Source: JAJECS01 sp965243625
Lineage (GTDB): Bacteria; Chloroflexota; UBA11872
Direction of reading: 5' to 3'
NCBI GenBank assembly: GCA_965243625.1
Contig: CBDEVI010000002.1
Coordinates: 992,001-1,056,000, forward strand
Length of the DNA stretch: 64,000 nucleotides
The number at the start of each line of letters is the position of its first letter. The first letter of the stretch is position 1. The position numbers were made by a program, and so were the translations under genes. Of the stretch, positions 50,703 through 60,471 are shown in pieces. The notes below the pieces were generated by a model. The model saw nothing but the letters and a program-made list of their open reading frames with translations, made no database searches and had not been told where the DNA came from.

Positions 50703-51581
50703 TCATCCGGCCCGGCGAGGCCGGACCCGCACCTCGACCTCGATGTGGCTCTCGCCGCCGCCGCGAAAGATGCCGCTCGTTGGGGCCACGTCTCGATAGT
50801 CGCGTCCGACCGCCAGCCGGATGTGCCCATGACCGGCCAGACGGTCGTTGGTGGCGTCAAAGCCCACCCACCCAAGCTCGGGCAGCAGGCACTCAGCCCA
50901 TGCATGGCTCGCTGACGGCGGCGCCGGCGCGTCGAACTCCTCGGAATCGGAATCGTGAAGGTAGCCGGATACGTATCGCGTCGGCACGCCCCAGGAGCGC
51001 GCAATGGCAATCATGGCGTGGGCGTAGTCCTGGCAGACGCCCCGGCCCGTTTCCAGGATGTGGTCGACTGGCGATATCGCCGAGGTGCTTCCCGGCACAT
51101 AGTCAAGGTTTCGGTAGAGCAGGTTCGACAGCCGTTGCACGGCGTGCAGCGGATCCTCCGCCGGTTCAATGCCGAGTCGATCCGTGAAGGCCGAGAGCGC
51201 CGGCGAGGGCCGGGTCAGCGCGCTCGGCTGGATGAAGTCCCAGAGCGTGAAGGAGTCCCGCCACCCACCAATCTCCTCCCAGGCGCCCGCCCGAAGTGAA
51301 TGCGGCCGCCGCCGCGCCGGCGTTTGCTCGACGGTGGCGCGGGCAGTGATTGCAAGGGCTGGGTGCTCCCGGTGAATGTTGAGCACATGCTTGGTATTGC
51401 CGAAGCTGTCTGCCTCGGCGTTCATGGGGGCCGGGGGGTCCGTTTCGATCTCGAAGCGCAGCAGCCGCTGGTCGGCGTCCTGCCGTGGCTCCAGGCACAG
51501 CGACATCACGCATCCGCTGACGGGCGAGGAGTAGCGGTAGCGAGTGACGTGCTCGATGTCGTACGTGGCCGGGCCAGCCAT
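50703..51581 (-). CDS. Transglutaminase-like domain protein
   Basis: A 292-residue protein with an N-terminal beta domain (YDIEHVTRYRYSSPVSGCVMSL) and a transglutaminase core with Cys in TGRGVCQDYAHAMIAIARSWGVPTRYVSGYL, His in SHAWAECLLPELGWVGFDATND (His-Asp). The ATG at 51581 begins the conserved N-terminus, 4 bases after the alpha-E gene; an earlier start would overlap that gene by 29 bases. Such proteins are encoded with alpha-E and circularly permuted ATP-grasp proteins and are predicted peptidases or amide-bond enzymes of a peptide-synthesis system; the product is not known. Confidence 0.92.
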   Translation of the reverse strand: MAGPATYDIEHVTRYRYSSPVSGCVMSLCLEPRQDADQRLLRFEIETDPPAPMNAEADSFGNTKHVLNIHREHPALAITARATVEQTPARRRPHSLRAGAWEEIGGWRDSFTLWDFIQPSALTRPSPALSAFTDRLGIEPAEDPLHAVQRLSNLLYRNLDYVPGSTSAISPVDHILETGRGVCQDYAHAMIAIARSWGVPTRYVSGYLHDSDSEEFDAPAPPSASHAWAECLLPELGWVGFDATNDRLAGHGHIRLAVGRDYRDVAPTSGIFRGGGESHIEVEVRVRPRRAG

Positions 51582-51585
51582 CGGG

Positions 51586-52554
51586 TCAATTCGAGGGAGC
51601 GTCTTCGATCTCATAGTCGAAATACGCCGCCGTCACCCGATCGTGAAGCTCATAGCAGTGTGTGCGCACCTGCTCCAGGAGCGCCTGGCAGTCGTCATGG
51701 TCGGGCCACTGGTAATGGACCACGCCGCCGATTCGACCGGCCAGGCGTTGCAGGGCGCCACTGGAGTCCGGGTCGGGACCCGGGCCGATCGCATCGATTT
51801 CCTCCGCGGCACGGTCGATCGATCGACCCAGCGAGTCCGGCAGACGCGGGTCCGTGACGAGCAGGTCCAGCACCTGGCGCGGCTGCACGGCGACGCTGTA
51901 GCGGCGGTTGTAGACCTCGAACGCGTGGCAGAGGCGCAGCAAGCCGGTCCAGTCCGCGTCGGAAGCCTCCTCGACATGCTGCTCGGCATCGAGCTGCGCC
52001 AGGAGCAGTGCGGCAAGGAGTTGCGCCCGTTCCACAAATCGACCGAGCTCCATGAAGCGCCAGCCTTCGCCGCGGTACATCGTGGCCGCGGCCACGCCCA
52101 CGAAGGTGTCGATCTGCGCCACCGTGTCGGCGTAGAAGCTCTCGGGCGAGACCGCCCAAATGTCCGGCATCTCCAGCTCTTGCAGGCGCAGGTAGGCCAG
52201 GTTCAGCTGGGTCCACATTGGCGTGCTGATGGATTGACGAATCTGGCGGGCGTTTTCCCGGCCCTGGTCGAAACAGCTCCACACCGAGTCGGGGTTGGAG
52301 CGCTCGAAGGTCAGGTCGCCGGCCAGGGTGTAGGAGTCGGCCAGGGTGTAGTCGTCGCTGCCGAGCAGCTCGATCCGCCCGGCCGGCGGATCGCGGTTGA
52401 CGCTGGCATAGATTCGGCTCCAGCCGAAGTGAATCTCTCGAATGGGTCGGTCGACCAACGACTCCGTTTGCAGCTGCAGCAGCCGGCAGAGCCGCCGGGC
52501 GCGCTCCAGGTAGCGGCTCATCCAGTAGAGACCCTGAGCGCTGCGCACCAACAT
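51586..52554 (-). CDS. Alpha-E domain protein (DUF403)
   Basis: A 322-residue all-helical protein starting MLVRSAQGLYWMSRYLERA, the diagnostic beginning of the alpha-E family, with several Trp/Arg/Glu-rich helices (EGWRFMELGRFVERAQLLAALL at about 160-181). It is always found with circularly permuted ATP-grasp ligases and transglutaminases, here 82 bases after an amt gene and 4 bases before the transglutaminase. Its biochemical role is unknown. Confidence 0.93.
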   Translation of the reverse strand: MLVRSAQGLYWMSRYLERARRLCRLLQLQTESLVDRPIREIHFGWSRIYASVNRDPPAGRIELLGSDDYTLADSYTLAGDLTFERSNPDSVWSCFDQGRENARQIRQSISTPMWTQLNLAYLRLQELEMPDIWAVSPESFYADTVAQIDTFVGVAAATMYRGEGWRFMELGRFVERAQLLAALLLAQLDAEQHVEEASDADWTGLLRLCHAFEVYNRRYSVAVQPRQVLDLLVTDPRLPDSLGRSIDRAAEEIDAIGPGPDPDSSGALQRLAGRIGGVVHYQWPDHDDCQALLEQVRTHCYELHDRVTAAYFDYEIEDAPSN

Positions 52555-52636
52555 GCGATTCAGGCCCCAATCGCCGCGATGGCGTCACCGCGGTCGGCCG
52601 GCGCCCGCCGCTGCGTGCGACGGGCGCGCAACCGGG

Positions 52637-54019
52637 CTAGTCCTCGTCGAACTCCTCCGGCATGAGGACGAATTCGGGGTAGGCCTCGATGCCCAACTCG
52701 CCGGCGTCCTGGCCCAGCTGCTCGACTTGGCGCGACACGCGGACCTTGATCGTCAGGTCCAGCAGGCGCCACACCAGGTAGGACACGACAAACACGAAGG
52801 CGCCGACCGCCAGCACACCGACGATTTGCACGCCGAAGCTGGCGCCGCCGGCAATCGCCGCGGCCAGGGTTCCCCAAATGCCGGCGAAGAGGTGGGCGGG
52901 AACGGCCCCGACCACATCGTCCAGCTTGAGCTTCTCTAGCAGCTTGAGCCCGAGGGTGCACAGAACCGCGCCAACGGCGCCGATGATGATGGCCCAGTAG
53001 TGGTCCACGATATCAGGGCCCGCCGTAATCGAAACCAGGCCCGCGATCGCGCCGTTGAGGCCCACGAATAGGTCTGTGCGCCCCATGATCGAGCGTGAAA
53101 TCGCGATGGCGGCCACGACGCCCGCCGCCGCCGCCAGGTTGGTGTTCACCAGCACGTGGCTCATGGCCACCGCGTCGAAGGCGCTGCCCAAGGCCAGCTG
53201 CGAGCCGCCATTGAATCCAAACCACCCGAGCCAAAGGATGAACACGCCGAGCGTGACCACCAGGATGTTCGACGGCGGCGTGGCACGGGCGCTGCCATCC
53301 TTGCGGAACTTGCCCAGCCGCGGCCCCACGACCAGGATGCCGGCCAGAGCCGCCCAGCCGCCCACGCTGTGGACGATGGTCGAGCCGGCGAAGTCCTGGA
53401 ATCCCATCTCGGACAGCCAGCCCCCGCCCCAGGTCCACGCCCCAACGATGGGGTAGATGAACGCCGTGAGCAGCAGGGTGAACAGGAAGAACGACCACAT
53501 CTTGACGCGTTCGGCCAGCGCGCCCGACACGATTGACGCGGCGGTCGCCACGAAGACCATCTGGAAGAACCAGTCCGACATGCTGGAATAGCCGTTGGCG
53601 ACCACGCTGCTAACCGCGTCCTCATCTCCGGCCAACAGGTCAAGCTCGGCGCTCGACGGTCCGTAGAGGAAGTTGAACGAACCGATAACCGAGCCGACGT
53701 CCACGTACATGAGGTTGTAGCCGATGATGAAGTACGCGAGGCCGGCGATGGAGTAGATGCCGATGTTCTTGAGGCAGATCATGGAGGCGTTCTTGGTGCG
53801 CACCGACCCGGACTCCAGCATGGTGAAGCCGGCGCACATGAACATCACCAGGGCTCCCCAAATCAGGAACGCAAACGTGTTGAAGACAAAGGTCGCCTCT
53901 TCCGACACCGCGGCGCGTGCCACGTTGGGTATCAGCAGCGGGATGGCGAGTGCCAACAGCAGAATGAGGACGAGGCGTCTCGGAAATGGTCTGGCCAGGG
54001 AACTCACGAGAACACGCAT
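52637..54019 (-). CDS. amt: Ammonium transporter (Amt/MEP/Rh)
   Basis: A 460-residue transporter with a leading hydrophobic segment (LVLILLLALAIPLLIPNVARA, about 17-37) resembling a cleavable signal peptide, then eleven membrane helices. The twin histidines of the pore are in FAGSTIVHSVGGWAALAG and VPAHLFAGIWGTLAA; FLIWGALVMFMCAGFTMLESG is the first family helix. It moves NH4+/NH3 across the inner membrane. No glnK gene is adjacent. Instead it lies between the ATP-grasp and alpha-E genes on the same strand, which is unusual. Confidence 0.96.
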   Translation of the reverse strand: MRVLVSSLARPFPRRLVLILLLALAIPLLIPNVARAAVSEEATFVFNTFAFLIWGALVMFMCAGFTMLESGSVRTKNASMICLKNIGIYSIAGLAYFIIGYNLMYVDVGSVIGSFNFLYGPSSAELDLLAGDEDAVSSVVANGYSSMSDWFFQMVFVATAASIVSGALAERVKMWSFFLFTLLLTAFIYPIVGAWTWGGGWLSEMGFQDFAGSTIVHSVGGWAALAGILVVGPRLGKFRKDGSARATPPSNILVVTLGVFILWLGWFGFNGGSQLALGSAFDAVAMSHVLVNTNLAAAAGVVAAIAISRSIMGRTDLFVGLNGAIAGLVSITAGPDIVDHYWAIIIGAVGAVLCTLGLKLLEKLKLDDVVGAVPAHLFAGIWGTLAAAIAGGASFGVQIVGVLAVGAFVFVVSYLVWRLLDLTIKVRVSRQVEQLGQDAGELGIEAYPEFVLMPEEFDED

Positions 54020-54104
54020 GGCGGTCCTTCGGCTAGGGACGGCTGGCGCGGCGAGTGTAGTTATTGCTACAGAATTTTGCTAACCGCACGGACCGGCAGT
54101 GGCC

Positions 54105-55547
54105 TCAGTTTGCCTGGTCGTTGAGGACCCAAAGGTCTTTGCCGCCGCCGCCCTGGCTGGAGTTCACCACCAAGCTTCCCCGGCGCAGGGCTACGCGGCA
54201 AAACGCCCCGGGAACGATGCGCGTCTGGCGACCATTGAGCACGAAGGGCCGAAGGTCGACGTGCCGCGGTTCGAAACGGCCGTCGATGAGACACGGCGCG
54301 CGGGACAGCGCGAGCACCGGCTGCGCGATGAAGTCCGCCGGGTTGGCCCGCACCTCTTCCGCATAGGCCGCGCGCTCCGCGGGTGTCGCGTGAGGACCCA
54401 CGAGCATGCCGTAGCCTCCGGACTCACCCACGCGCTTGACGACCAGGCTCTCCAGGTTGTCGAGCGTGTATTCGAGGCTCTCAGGCCGGCGGCAGAGGTG
54501 CGTCTCGACGTTCGCCAGGATCGGCTCGTCCCCCAGGTAGTAGCGAATCATGTCGGGTACGTAGGCGTAGACGCTCTTGTCGTCCGCGACGCCGGTTCCG
54601 GGCGCATTTACCAGGGAAACGCTGCCGCGCTTGCAGGCGTGGAGCAACCCGGGCACGCCGAGCAGCGAGTCCGGCCGGAAGACCAGCGGATCGATAAAGT
54701 CGTCGTCGATGCGCCGGTAGATCACGTCGACTCGACGCAGCCCCGAGGTCGTGCGCATATAGACGGTGCCGTCGTTGACCACCAGGTCGCGACCCTCCAC
54801 CAACTCCGCGCCGATTTCCCCGGCCAGAAACATGTGCTCGTAAAACGCCGCGTTGTAGACCCCGGGCGTCAGCAGGGCGATGCAGGGATCGGAGCGACCG
54901 GAGGGCGCCATTTCATGCAGCGTCTCCTGCAGCAAGCGCCCATAGTGCTCCACCTCGCGCACCCGGGCGCCGCGGTAGATCCGCCGCAGGCCAGACTTGA
55001 TCACTTTCCGATTGGCAATCATGTACGACACGCCGGACGGGACGCGCAGGTTGTCTTCGAGCACGTGGAATCCGTCGTTGGTGCGCACGATGTCGGTGCC
55101 GCATATCGCCACCCAAACGCCGTGCGGCGGTGAGAAGCCGCGCATTTCGATGCGGTATTGCGGGCAGCCGCGGATTACGTCGGCGGGGATCACTCCGTCG
55201 GCGACGATTTGGGCCTCGTTGTAGACGTCTTGCAGGAATCGGTTGAGGGCGGCGAGCCGCTGCGTGAGGCCAGACTCGATCAGCCGCCAATCGGCGCCGG
55301 ATAGCAGCCGCGGCAGGCAGTCGATGGGAATGATTCGCTCCTGGGCTTCAGCCTCGCCGTAGACCGTGAACGAAATGCCCTCATGCGAAAAGGAGCGGGT
55401 CGCACGCTCCTGGACGCCGCTGAGCTCCTCGGACGACATGCGGCGCAGGGCGTCGTAGAGCGACCGGCAGTGGTCTCGGGGGGCGCCGTCGGGCAGCAGC
55501 ATCTCGTCGTAGACGGACGGATCGAGTTCGTAGCTGTCGAAATCCAC
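54105..55547 (-). CDS. Circularly permuted type 2 ATP-grasp protein
   Basis: A 480-residue ligase-type protein. YDEMLLPDGAPRDHCRSLYDAL at the N-terminus, RGFSPPHGVWVAICGTDIVRTNDGFHVLEDNLRVPSGVSYMIANR (about 133-178) and VYRRIDDDFIDPLVFRPDSLLGVPGLL are family hallmarks; ESLVVKRVGESGGYGM (about 383-398) is the permuted nucleotide-binding loop and SSQGGGGKDLWVL the C-terminus. It is predicted to form amide bonds with ATP. Usual partners alpha-E and transglutaminase are downstream, separated by amt. Confidence 0.94.
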   Translation of the reverse strand: MDFDSYELDPSVYDEMLLPDGAPRDHCRSLYDALRRMSSEELSGVQERATRSFSHEGISFTVYGEAEAQERIIPIDCLPRLLSGADWRLIESGLTQRLAALNRFLQDVYNEAQIVADGVIPADVIRGCPQYRIEMRGFSPPHGVWVAICGTDIVRTNDGFHVLEDNLRVPSGVSYMIANRKVIKSGLRRIYRGARVREVEHYGRLLQETLHEMAPSGRSDPCIALLTPGVYNAAFYEHMFLAGEIGAELVEGRDLVVNDGTVYMRTTSGLRRVDVIYRRIDDDFIDPLVFRPDSLLGVPGLLHACKRGSVSLVNAPGTGVADDKSVYAYVPDMIRYYLGDEPILANVETHLCRRPESLEYTLDNLESLVVKRVGESGGYGMLVGPHATPAERAAYAEEVRANPADFIAQPVLALSRAPCLIDGRFEPRHVDLRPFVLNGRQTRIVPGAFCRVALRRGSLVVNSSQGGGGKDLWVLNDQAN

Positions 55548-55657
55548 GATGACGCCTTATCCGTGACGCAGGCCCGATGAGCCACGGTCGGTGCGGATCC
55601 AAGGCCACGCGCTCATCTTGCCACTCCGTCGGGCCGCGATGCTTGGGCCGGTCGCGC

Positions 55658-56344
55658 CTACCAGGCCAACCCGACGGCGGTGGTCAGGAATTCCATGAAG
55701 GGCGACGCGGTGCGGCATGCGTCCGCATAGCGTTCGATGAAGTCTGGCGACGTGGCGTCCTCCTGCATGAAGTCCGTCGACGCCACGAAGTCCTTGCGCT
55801 TCAGGTCGTCAATTTGCGGATGGCCGGCGTCGTAGCCTCGCGGCGGTCGCTTGAGCGACTCACCTTCCAGCGCAAACGCCTCGGCGAATTCCTTGTCGGA
55901 AATGGCCTGCGTCCACTTCGTCGGGTGGGCCACGATGGCGTCTCGAATCTTGGTCAGCGTCTCCGAGGCCGGGCGCCAAATCCCCACGCCCGCGTAGACC
56001 TCCCCCGGCGCCAGGTGCAGGTAGAAGCCGGGACCGTGAACCTCGCGACCCGTTTCGTGGCGGAAGTGCAAGGCCGCGTGGGTCTTGTAGGGGCTCTTGT
56101 CCTTTGAGAACCGAACGTCGCGGTAGATGCGAAAGATCGAGCCGCCGTGTGTGCGCGGATCCGCCACGAAGTGCGGGCTGATGCCCGGCAGGTAGGCGCC
56201 GAAATCGGCCACGAAGTCCGCCATCGGCCGCAGCACGACGGACTGGTATCTCGCCTTCTGCGCCTGAAACCAGTCCCGATTGTTGTTCAACCGCAGCTCG
56301 TACATGAACTCGAACAGCTCGTCGCTGAAGTGCGCGTGTGTCAT
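55658..56344 (-). CDS. DUF2461 domain protein
   Basis: A 228-residue protein spanning the whole DUF2461 domain: FSDELFEFMYELRLNNNRDWFQAQKARYQ at the start, FRIYRDVRFSKDKSPYKTHAALHFRH in the middle, GPGFYLHLAPGEVYAGVGIWRP, and DLKRKDFVASTDF near residue 185. The family is widespread and uncharacterised. The ATG at 56344 is taken because the domain begins right after it; a start 7 codons earlier is possible. Confidence 0.9.
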   Translation of the reverse strand: MTHAHFSDELFEFMYELRLNNNRDWFQAQKARYQSVVLRPMADFVADFGAYLPGISPHFVADPRTHGGSIFRIYRDVRFSKDKSPYKTHAALHFRHETGREVHGPGFYLHLAPGEVYAGVGIWRPASETLTKIRDAIVAHPTKWTQAISDKEFAEAFALEGESLKRPPRGYDAGHPQIDDLKRKDFVASTDFMQEDATSPDFIERYADACRTASPFMEFLTTAVGLAW

Positions 56345-56453
56345 CGAGGGCTTGCCTCCCACCATGGTCCTCGTGCGTCGACTCCTCGGCCGAACTGTTG
56401 CGATCGATACGCGCGATCAATGGACAACCGCCGACCGGCGCGTGTGGGCGAGC

Positions 56454-58649
56454 CTATACGGATGTCGCCTCGGTCGCGGCGCCGTCGCCATCGGCGGCCC
56501 CGGCCAGCGCCGCCGCCGGCGGTTCCAGCGGCAGCTCGACGATCATCTCGGTACCTTCGCCCGGTTCGGATTCGACGCGGATATTGCCGCCGTGCTGCCG
56601 CACGATGTCGCTCGAGATGGCAAGGCCGAGCCCGGTGCCCTGGTCGGTCGGTTTGGTCGTGAAGAACGGGTTGAAGATCTTGTCGATGATTTCTTCGGGC
56701 ATCCCCATGCCGTTGTCCTTGATCCGGACCTCGATGCTCTCGGGGCCGCGCCGGGTTATGAGCCACAGCGTGGGGAAGTAGCGCTCGCCGTCGGAGTCGG
56801 CGCCGGTGCGGCGTTTTTCGTCGGTGGCGTAGCAGGCGTTGCCCACCATGTTGAGGAAGACCCGGCCGAGATCCTGCGGCACGACCTCGAGTTCACCGAC
56901 CTCAGGGTCCAGGTCTTGCTTCAGGTCGAGCTGGAATTCCGTGTCCGTCGCCCGCGCGCTGTGATAGGCAAGCCGCGCGTGCTCGTCGAGCAGCCGGTTG
57001 ATGTCCGTGGCCTGACGATCGCCTGAGCCGCGGCCCATCATCAGCATGTCGTGGACGATGTGGTTGGCGCGGTCGCCGTGGGAGCGGATGCGCCCGAGGT
57101 TGTCGGTGAGGTCACCGGAAATCTCGTCGATGTACTCGCGTTGGTCGTCGCTAATGTTCTCGGCTTCTTCATCAAGGACCTCTTTCAACTCCACGATGAG
57201 CTCCTCGGACACTTCCGAGAAGTTCTTGACGAAGTTCAGCGGGTTCTTGATCTCGTGGGCCACGCCGGCGGTCAGTTCACCCAGGGCCGCCAGTTTCTGC
57301 TGCGAGACGATTTGGTCCTGCGCGCGTTGCAGGTCGCCGAGCGCCGTTTCGAGCTGATCGTTCTTGCTCTGGAGCTCGTTGGCCAGCTTTTCGACCAGGT
57401 TCAGGCGCTGAATCTCCAGCGCGTGTTGCCGGAACACCTCGAGGGCGGCCGCCATTTCCGCAATCTCATCGCGACCGCTGAGTTCCACGGTCGTCTCCAG
57501 GTCGCCGCCGGCGAGGCGCCGCATCCAGTCGGAGAGCTGCTGCAGCCGGCTGGAAATGAAGCGACCGACGAAGAGCCAGGCAATCAGAACGGCGCCGGTG
57601 ACGCTGACCGCGCTAATGGCCAGCAGGAGGACGCGGCCGGTGAAGATCGCCTGCGTGGACGCGCCGGTGGCCTCCTCGACACTGGCCTGGGCGGCGCTCA
57701 CCAGGCCGTTGACCTCCGAGATCAGATCAACCGTGATCTCCTGGTTGCTTGCCAGAAGGTCGCGTTGTCGAGCAACCAGTTCCAGCTCGGCGGCAAGGAG
57801 ATCGAACCCGGTCTCCTCGCCGATGCCAAGCTCGAGTAGCTGGTCGAATACGGGCGCAACCTCGGCGCGCAGCGCATCCGATTCAAGCGCCGCCAGGTTG
57901 CGTTGAATCCGGCGAGCGGCAGCCTCGAATCGTTCGCGCAACGCCTCCAGCAAGGCGGGCTCCGAAAGGATCGAGGCGGAGGCCAGCAGCTGCTCGGCGA
58001 TGCTGGCGTCCGCTTGCATCTCGGCCAAACGGCGGTAGCTGCTGAATTCGGTTTCCGAGAAGTGCTCATTCCGCGGCGCCGGCGGCTCGCCCAGGTTGCG
58101 ATAGCCCGTCATGGCGTAGAAGAACTGATCGTCGATGGCCGGAATGACGACGCTATCCAGACGGAAGCGAAGATCGGCAAGCTCGAGTCGCAGGGCGGCG
58201 CTGCGCTCGGTGAGGTCAAAGTAGTAGGCCATGTCCGCCTCGATGGACTCGATGTTGGCGATCAGGGAGTCGGCGTGGGCGCGAATCCGCTGCACGCGCT
58301 CATCTTCGGCCGCGCCGCGTTCGAGCACGGCCAACTGCGCCTCGAGTGCGCCATAGGCCTCGTCGATGCTGACGGCGACGCGCGCCACGTCGTCGAGCGT
58401 GGGGGCCGTGGTGAGCCGCGGGGCGGCGGCAACGAGCGTGCTGCTGTAGTCGGCCACGCCGAAGGCGGCGGCCAGCTCGGGCACGCTGCCCTCGTTGACG
58501 CGGCTCTGCTCGTCACCGACGCGGTTGAAGGAAAACCAGCCGACCAATCCGGCGGCGACCGTCAGCGCGACGGCGCCCCAGATGCCAAGAAGCAATTGCG
58601 TGGAGATTCGATAGCGGCTTGCCAGGCGGCGCTGGATCCACGCGTTCAT
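56454..58649 (-). CDS. Membrane histidine kinase with HAMP domain
   Basis: A 731-residue sensor kinase. TM1 at about 20-42 (LLLGIWGAVALTVAAGLVGW), a long helical periplasmic sensor to about 345, TM2 at about 347-370 (LLLAISAVSVTGAVLIAWLF), HAMP (about 370-425), coiled coil, then HisKA with AALGELTAGVAHEIKNPLNFV (phosphorylatable His), N-box NMVGNACYATDE, G1 IKDNGMGMP, G2 GTGLGLAISSDIV. The long linker between dimerisation and ATPase parts (DEEAENISDDQREYIDEISGD) resembles ligand-responsive kinases that lack a partner DNA-binding regulator. Its start overlaps the stop of the binding-protein gene by four bases, which ties its input to that lipoprotein. Confidence 0.93.
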   Translation of the reverse strand: MNAWIQRRLASRYRISTQLLLGIWGAVALTVAAGLVGWFSFNRVGDEQSRVNEGSVPELAAAFGVADYSSTLVAAAPRLTTAPTLDDVARVAVSIDEAYGALEAQLAVLERGAAEDERVQRIRAHADSLIANIESIEADMAYYFDLTERSAALRLELADLRFRLDSVVIPAIDDQFFYAMTGYRNLGEPPAPRNEHFSETEFSSYRRLAEMQADASIAEQLLASASILSEPALLEALRERFEAAARRIQRNLAALESDALRAEVAPVFDQLLELGIGEETGFDLLAAELELVARQRDLLASNQEITVDLISEVNGLVSAAQASVEEATGASTQAIFTGRVLLLAISAVSVTGAVLIAWLFVGRFISSRLQQLSDWMRRLAGGDLETTVELSGRDEIAEMAAALEVFRQHALEIQRLNLVEKLANELQSKNDQLETALGDLQRAQDQIVSQQKLAALGELTAGVAHEIKNPLNFVKNFSEVSEELIVELKEVLDEEAENISDDQREYIDEISGDLTDNLGRIRSHGDRANHIVHDMLMMGRGSGDRQATDINRLLDEHARLAYHSARATDTEFQLDLKQDLDPEVGELEVVPQDLGRVFLNMVGNACYATDEKRRTGADSDGERYFPTLWLITRRGPESIEVRIKDNGMGMPEEIIDKIFNPFFTTKPTDQGTGLGLAISSDIVRQHGGNIRVESEPGEGTEMIVELPLEPPAAALAGAADGDGAATEATSV

Positions 58650-59974
58650 CGGGGCACGTCCCGCAGCGTCTCGGCCGGGTGGTAGTTGGCATCAGGACCG
58701 AGGACAGTGAGAAACACCTGGTCCGAGCCTTGATTGTCGCCGGCGCCATAGCTCAGACGAAAACCCTCGATGTCGTAGGGCTCGGTACTGCGGAAGCTCT
58801 CGAAGAGGCACGCGCGGCTCACGTCGCGGCCGCAGCGTTCGAGTCCCGCAACGGCCAGCCGTCCTGCCAGATAGCCTTCGAAGGACACGAAGCCGGGAAT
58901 AGCCTCAGGATCGTAGGCGGCGAGCGCGCGGTGATAGGCCCGGACGACCGGCAGGGAATCATCCGTCGGGAAGGGGACGACCTGGGTCACGAAAACGCCG
59001 GCCCCGCCCGCGCCCAGCTCCTCGGCCAGCGCGTTGCTGCCGACGAATGACACGGTCATGAAGATGGGATCGAATCCGGTCTGCCGACCCCACGCGATCA
59101 TGGCGGCGACGGGCTGATAGGCCCCAATGATGATCACCGCTTCAGGGTTGCCTTGGCGCAGGTCGAGCAGCGCTCGCTTTACGGCGGTGGTGTTGCGCGT
59201 GTAGATGCCGAGTGCGGCCATCTCCATGTTGCGGCGTTCCAGCGCCAGCCGCACCCCGTTGAATCCGGCCAGGCCGTAGGAGTCGTCCTGGTAGAGCACG
59301 GCGATGCGCGTCACCCCCAGGTCGGTGGTGAGGCGATTCACCATCTCTTCGGTTTCCTGGTAGTACGACGCGCGCATGTTGATCACGTTGTCCAGGGTCG
59401 CGGCGTCGCGCAGGAATTCAGCGCCGGTGAAGGGTCCGATATAGGGCACCCCGGCGGCATTCGCCACCGGAGTTGCCGAGCGGGATGTCGGCGTGCCCAC
59501 GGCGCCGATGAGCGCAAAGACGTTTTGCTCGTTGATGAGCTCAAGCGTGTTTGTGGCGGCAGCTTCAGGTTCGTACGAGTCGTCGAGCCAGGTCAGGTCG
59601 ATCTGGCGTCCGTGAACACCGCCCTGCTGGTTGGCTTCGTGAAACGCGGCCAATATGCCGAGCCGCATGTTGAGACCCAGCTCCTGGGCGGGCCCGCGGA
59701 ACGCCGCCGATTGGCCGAAGAGAATGCGGTCGTCGGAGACGCCGGGCTCCCCGGTCGGCATGACTGGGGTGACCGGTCCGGTCTCGGGCGTCGCCTCGCT
59801 CGTCGGAGGCTGAGCGTCACCCTCGGACGCGGCGGGGTCGCAGCCGGCGAGCACCACCCCGAGCCAGAGCACGGCGATGCTCAGAAGTCCGGTGAGAGTC
59901 GCACGTGTGACTCGCGCACGCGTTGCGGGCTGGCGCGCCGTTGGCTTGCTGGTCGAGGCGTCGGACATCGTCAA
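58646..59974 (-). CDS. ABC-type branched-chain amino acid-like binding lipoprotein
   Basis: A 442-residue periplasmic-binding protein of the LivJ/receptor-ligand type. A lipobox ends at C45 (VVLAGC), followed by a Pro/Thr linker. ILFGQSAAFRGPAQELGLNMRLGILAAFHEANQQGGVHGRQIDL is the standard first strand, VFALIGAVGTPTSRSATPVANAAGVPYIGPF the hinge region. No permease or ATPase genes are adjacent; instead the gene overlaps the histidine-kinase gene, so it probably acts as an extracellular sensor subunit rather than a transport component. Confidence 0.92.
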   Translation of the reverse strand: MTMSDASTSKPTARQPATRARVTRATLTGLLSIAVLWLGVVLAGCDPAASEGDAQPPTSEATPETGPVTPVMPTGEPGVSDDRILFGQSAAFRGPAQELGLNMRLGILAAFHEANQQGGVHGRQIDLTWLDDSYEPEAAATNTLELINEQNVFALIGAVGTPTSRSATPVANAAGVPYIGPFTGAEFLRDAATLDNVINMRASYYQETEEMVNRLTTDLGVTRIAVLYQDDSYGLAGFNGVRLALERRNMEMAALGIYTRNTTAVKRALLDLRQGNPEAVIIIGAYQPVAAMIAWGRQTGFDPIFMTVSFVGSNALAEELGAGGAGVFVTQVVPFPTDDSLPVVRAYHRALAAYDPEAIPGFVSFEGYLAGRLAVAGLERCGRDVSRACLFESFRSTEPYDIEGFRLSYGAGDNQGSDQVFLTVLGPDANYHPAETLRDVPR

Positions 59975-60057
59975 ACAGGGGGTGAGTGGACAGTGCCCCG
60001 TCCGCGTGCGTCGTTCACGTCACACCGGCCGAGAATCGCTGCTCCAGTCAACGTCGA

Positions 60058-60471
60058 TCATCTGCGCGACACGAGGGTGAGGTGGTTCTTGCCGTCCTCG
60101 CGCCGATAGTGCATCTCATCCATCATCTCGCGCACAAAGTAGACGCCGAGCCCGCCGATCGGTCGATCTTCGATCGCCGCGCCCACATCGGGCTGCTTCG
60201 CGTCATGCAGCGGATCGAAGGGCCGGCCATCGTCGACGATCTCGATCGTCAGCGTATCGTCCTCGGAGATGAGCGTGATATCGAATTCGTGAAGCCCCGC
60301 GTCATAGCCGTGATTCATGATATTCATGCCCAGCTCCTCGAGCGCCAGGTTCACGCGAAAGACGAGGTCCGGCGGCCAGTCCTCCTGCTCGCCGAAGTCT
60401 TCAACCTCGGCGGTGATTCGCGCCAACTCCTCGGCCTGCGTTTTGACGGTGAGCGACAGCGTGGCGCTCAT
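60058..60471 (-). CDS. RsbW-like anti-sigma regulatory kinase (HATPase)
   Basis: A 137-residue GHKL ATPase-type protein: LALEELGMNIMNHGYDAG is the N-box, IEIVDDGRPFDP the G1 box and DRPIGGLGVYFVREMMDEMHY the G2 box with ATP lid. Size and motifs fit SpoIIAB/RsbW switch kinases, which phosphorylate a STAS antagonist and sequester a target such as a sigma factor. Its start overlaps the phosphatase gene stop (ATGA, 60468-60471). Confidence 0.92.
   Translation of the reverse strand: MSATLSLTVKTQAEELARITAEVEDFGEQEDWPPDLVFRVNLALEELGMNIMNHGYDAGLHEFDITLISEDDTLTIEIVDDGRPFDPLHDAKQPDVGAAIEDRPIGGLGVYFVREMMDEMHYRREDGKNHLTLVSRR

Noticed and set aside
58646..59974. Branched-chain amino acid ABC transporter
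   Set aside because: Only the binding protein is present; permease and ATPase genes are absent, and the gene is coupled to a kinase.
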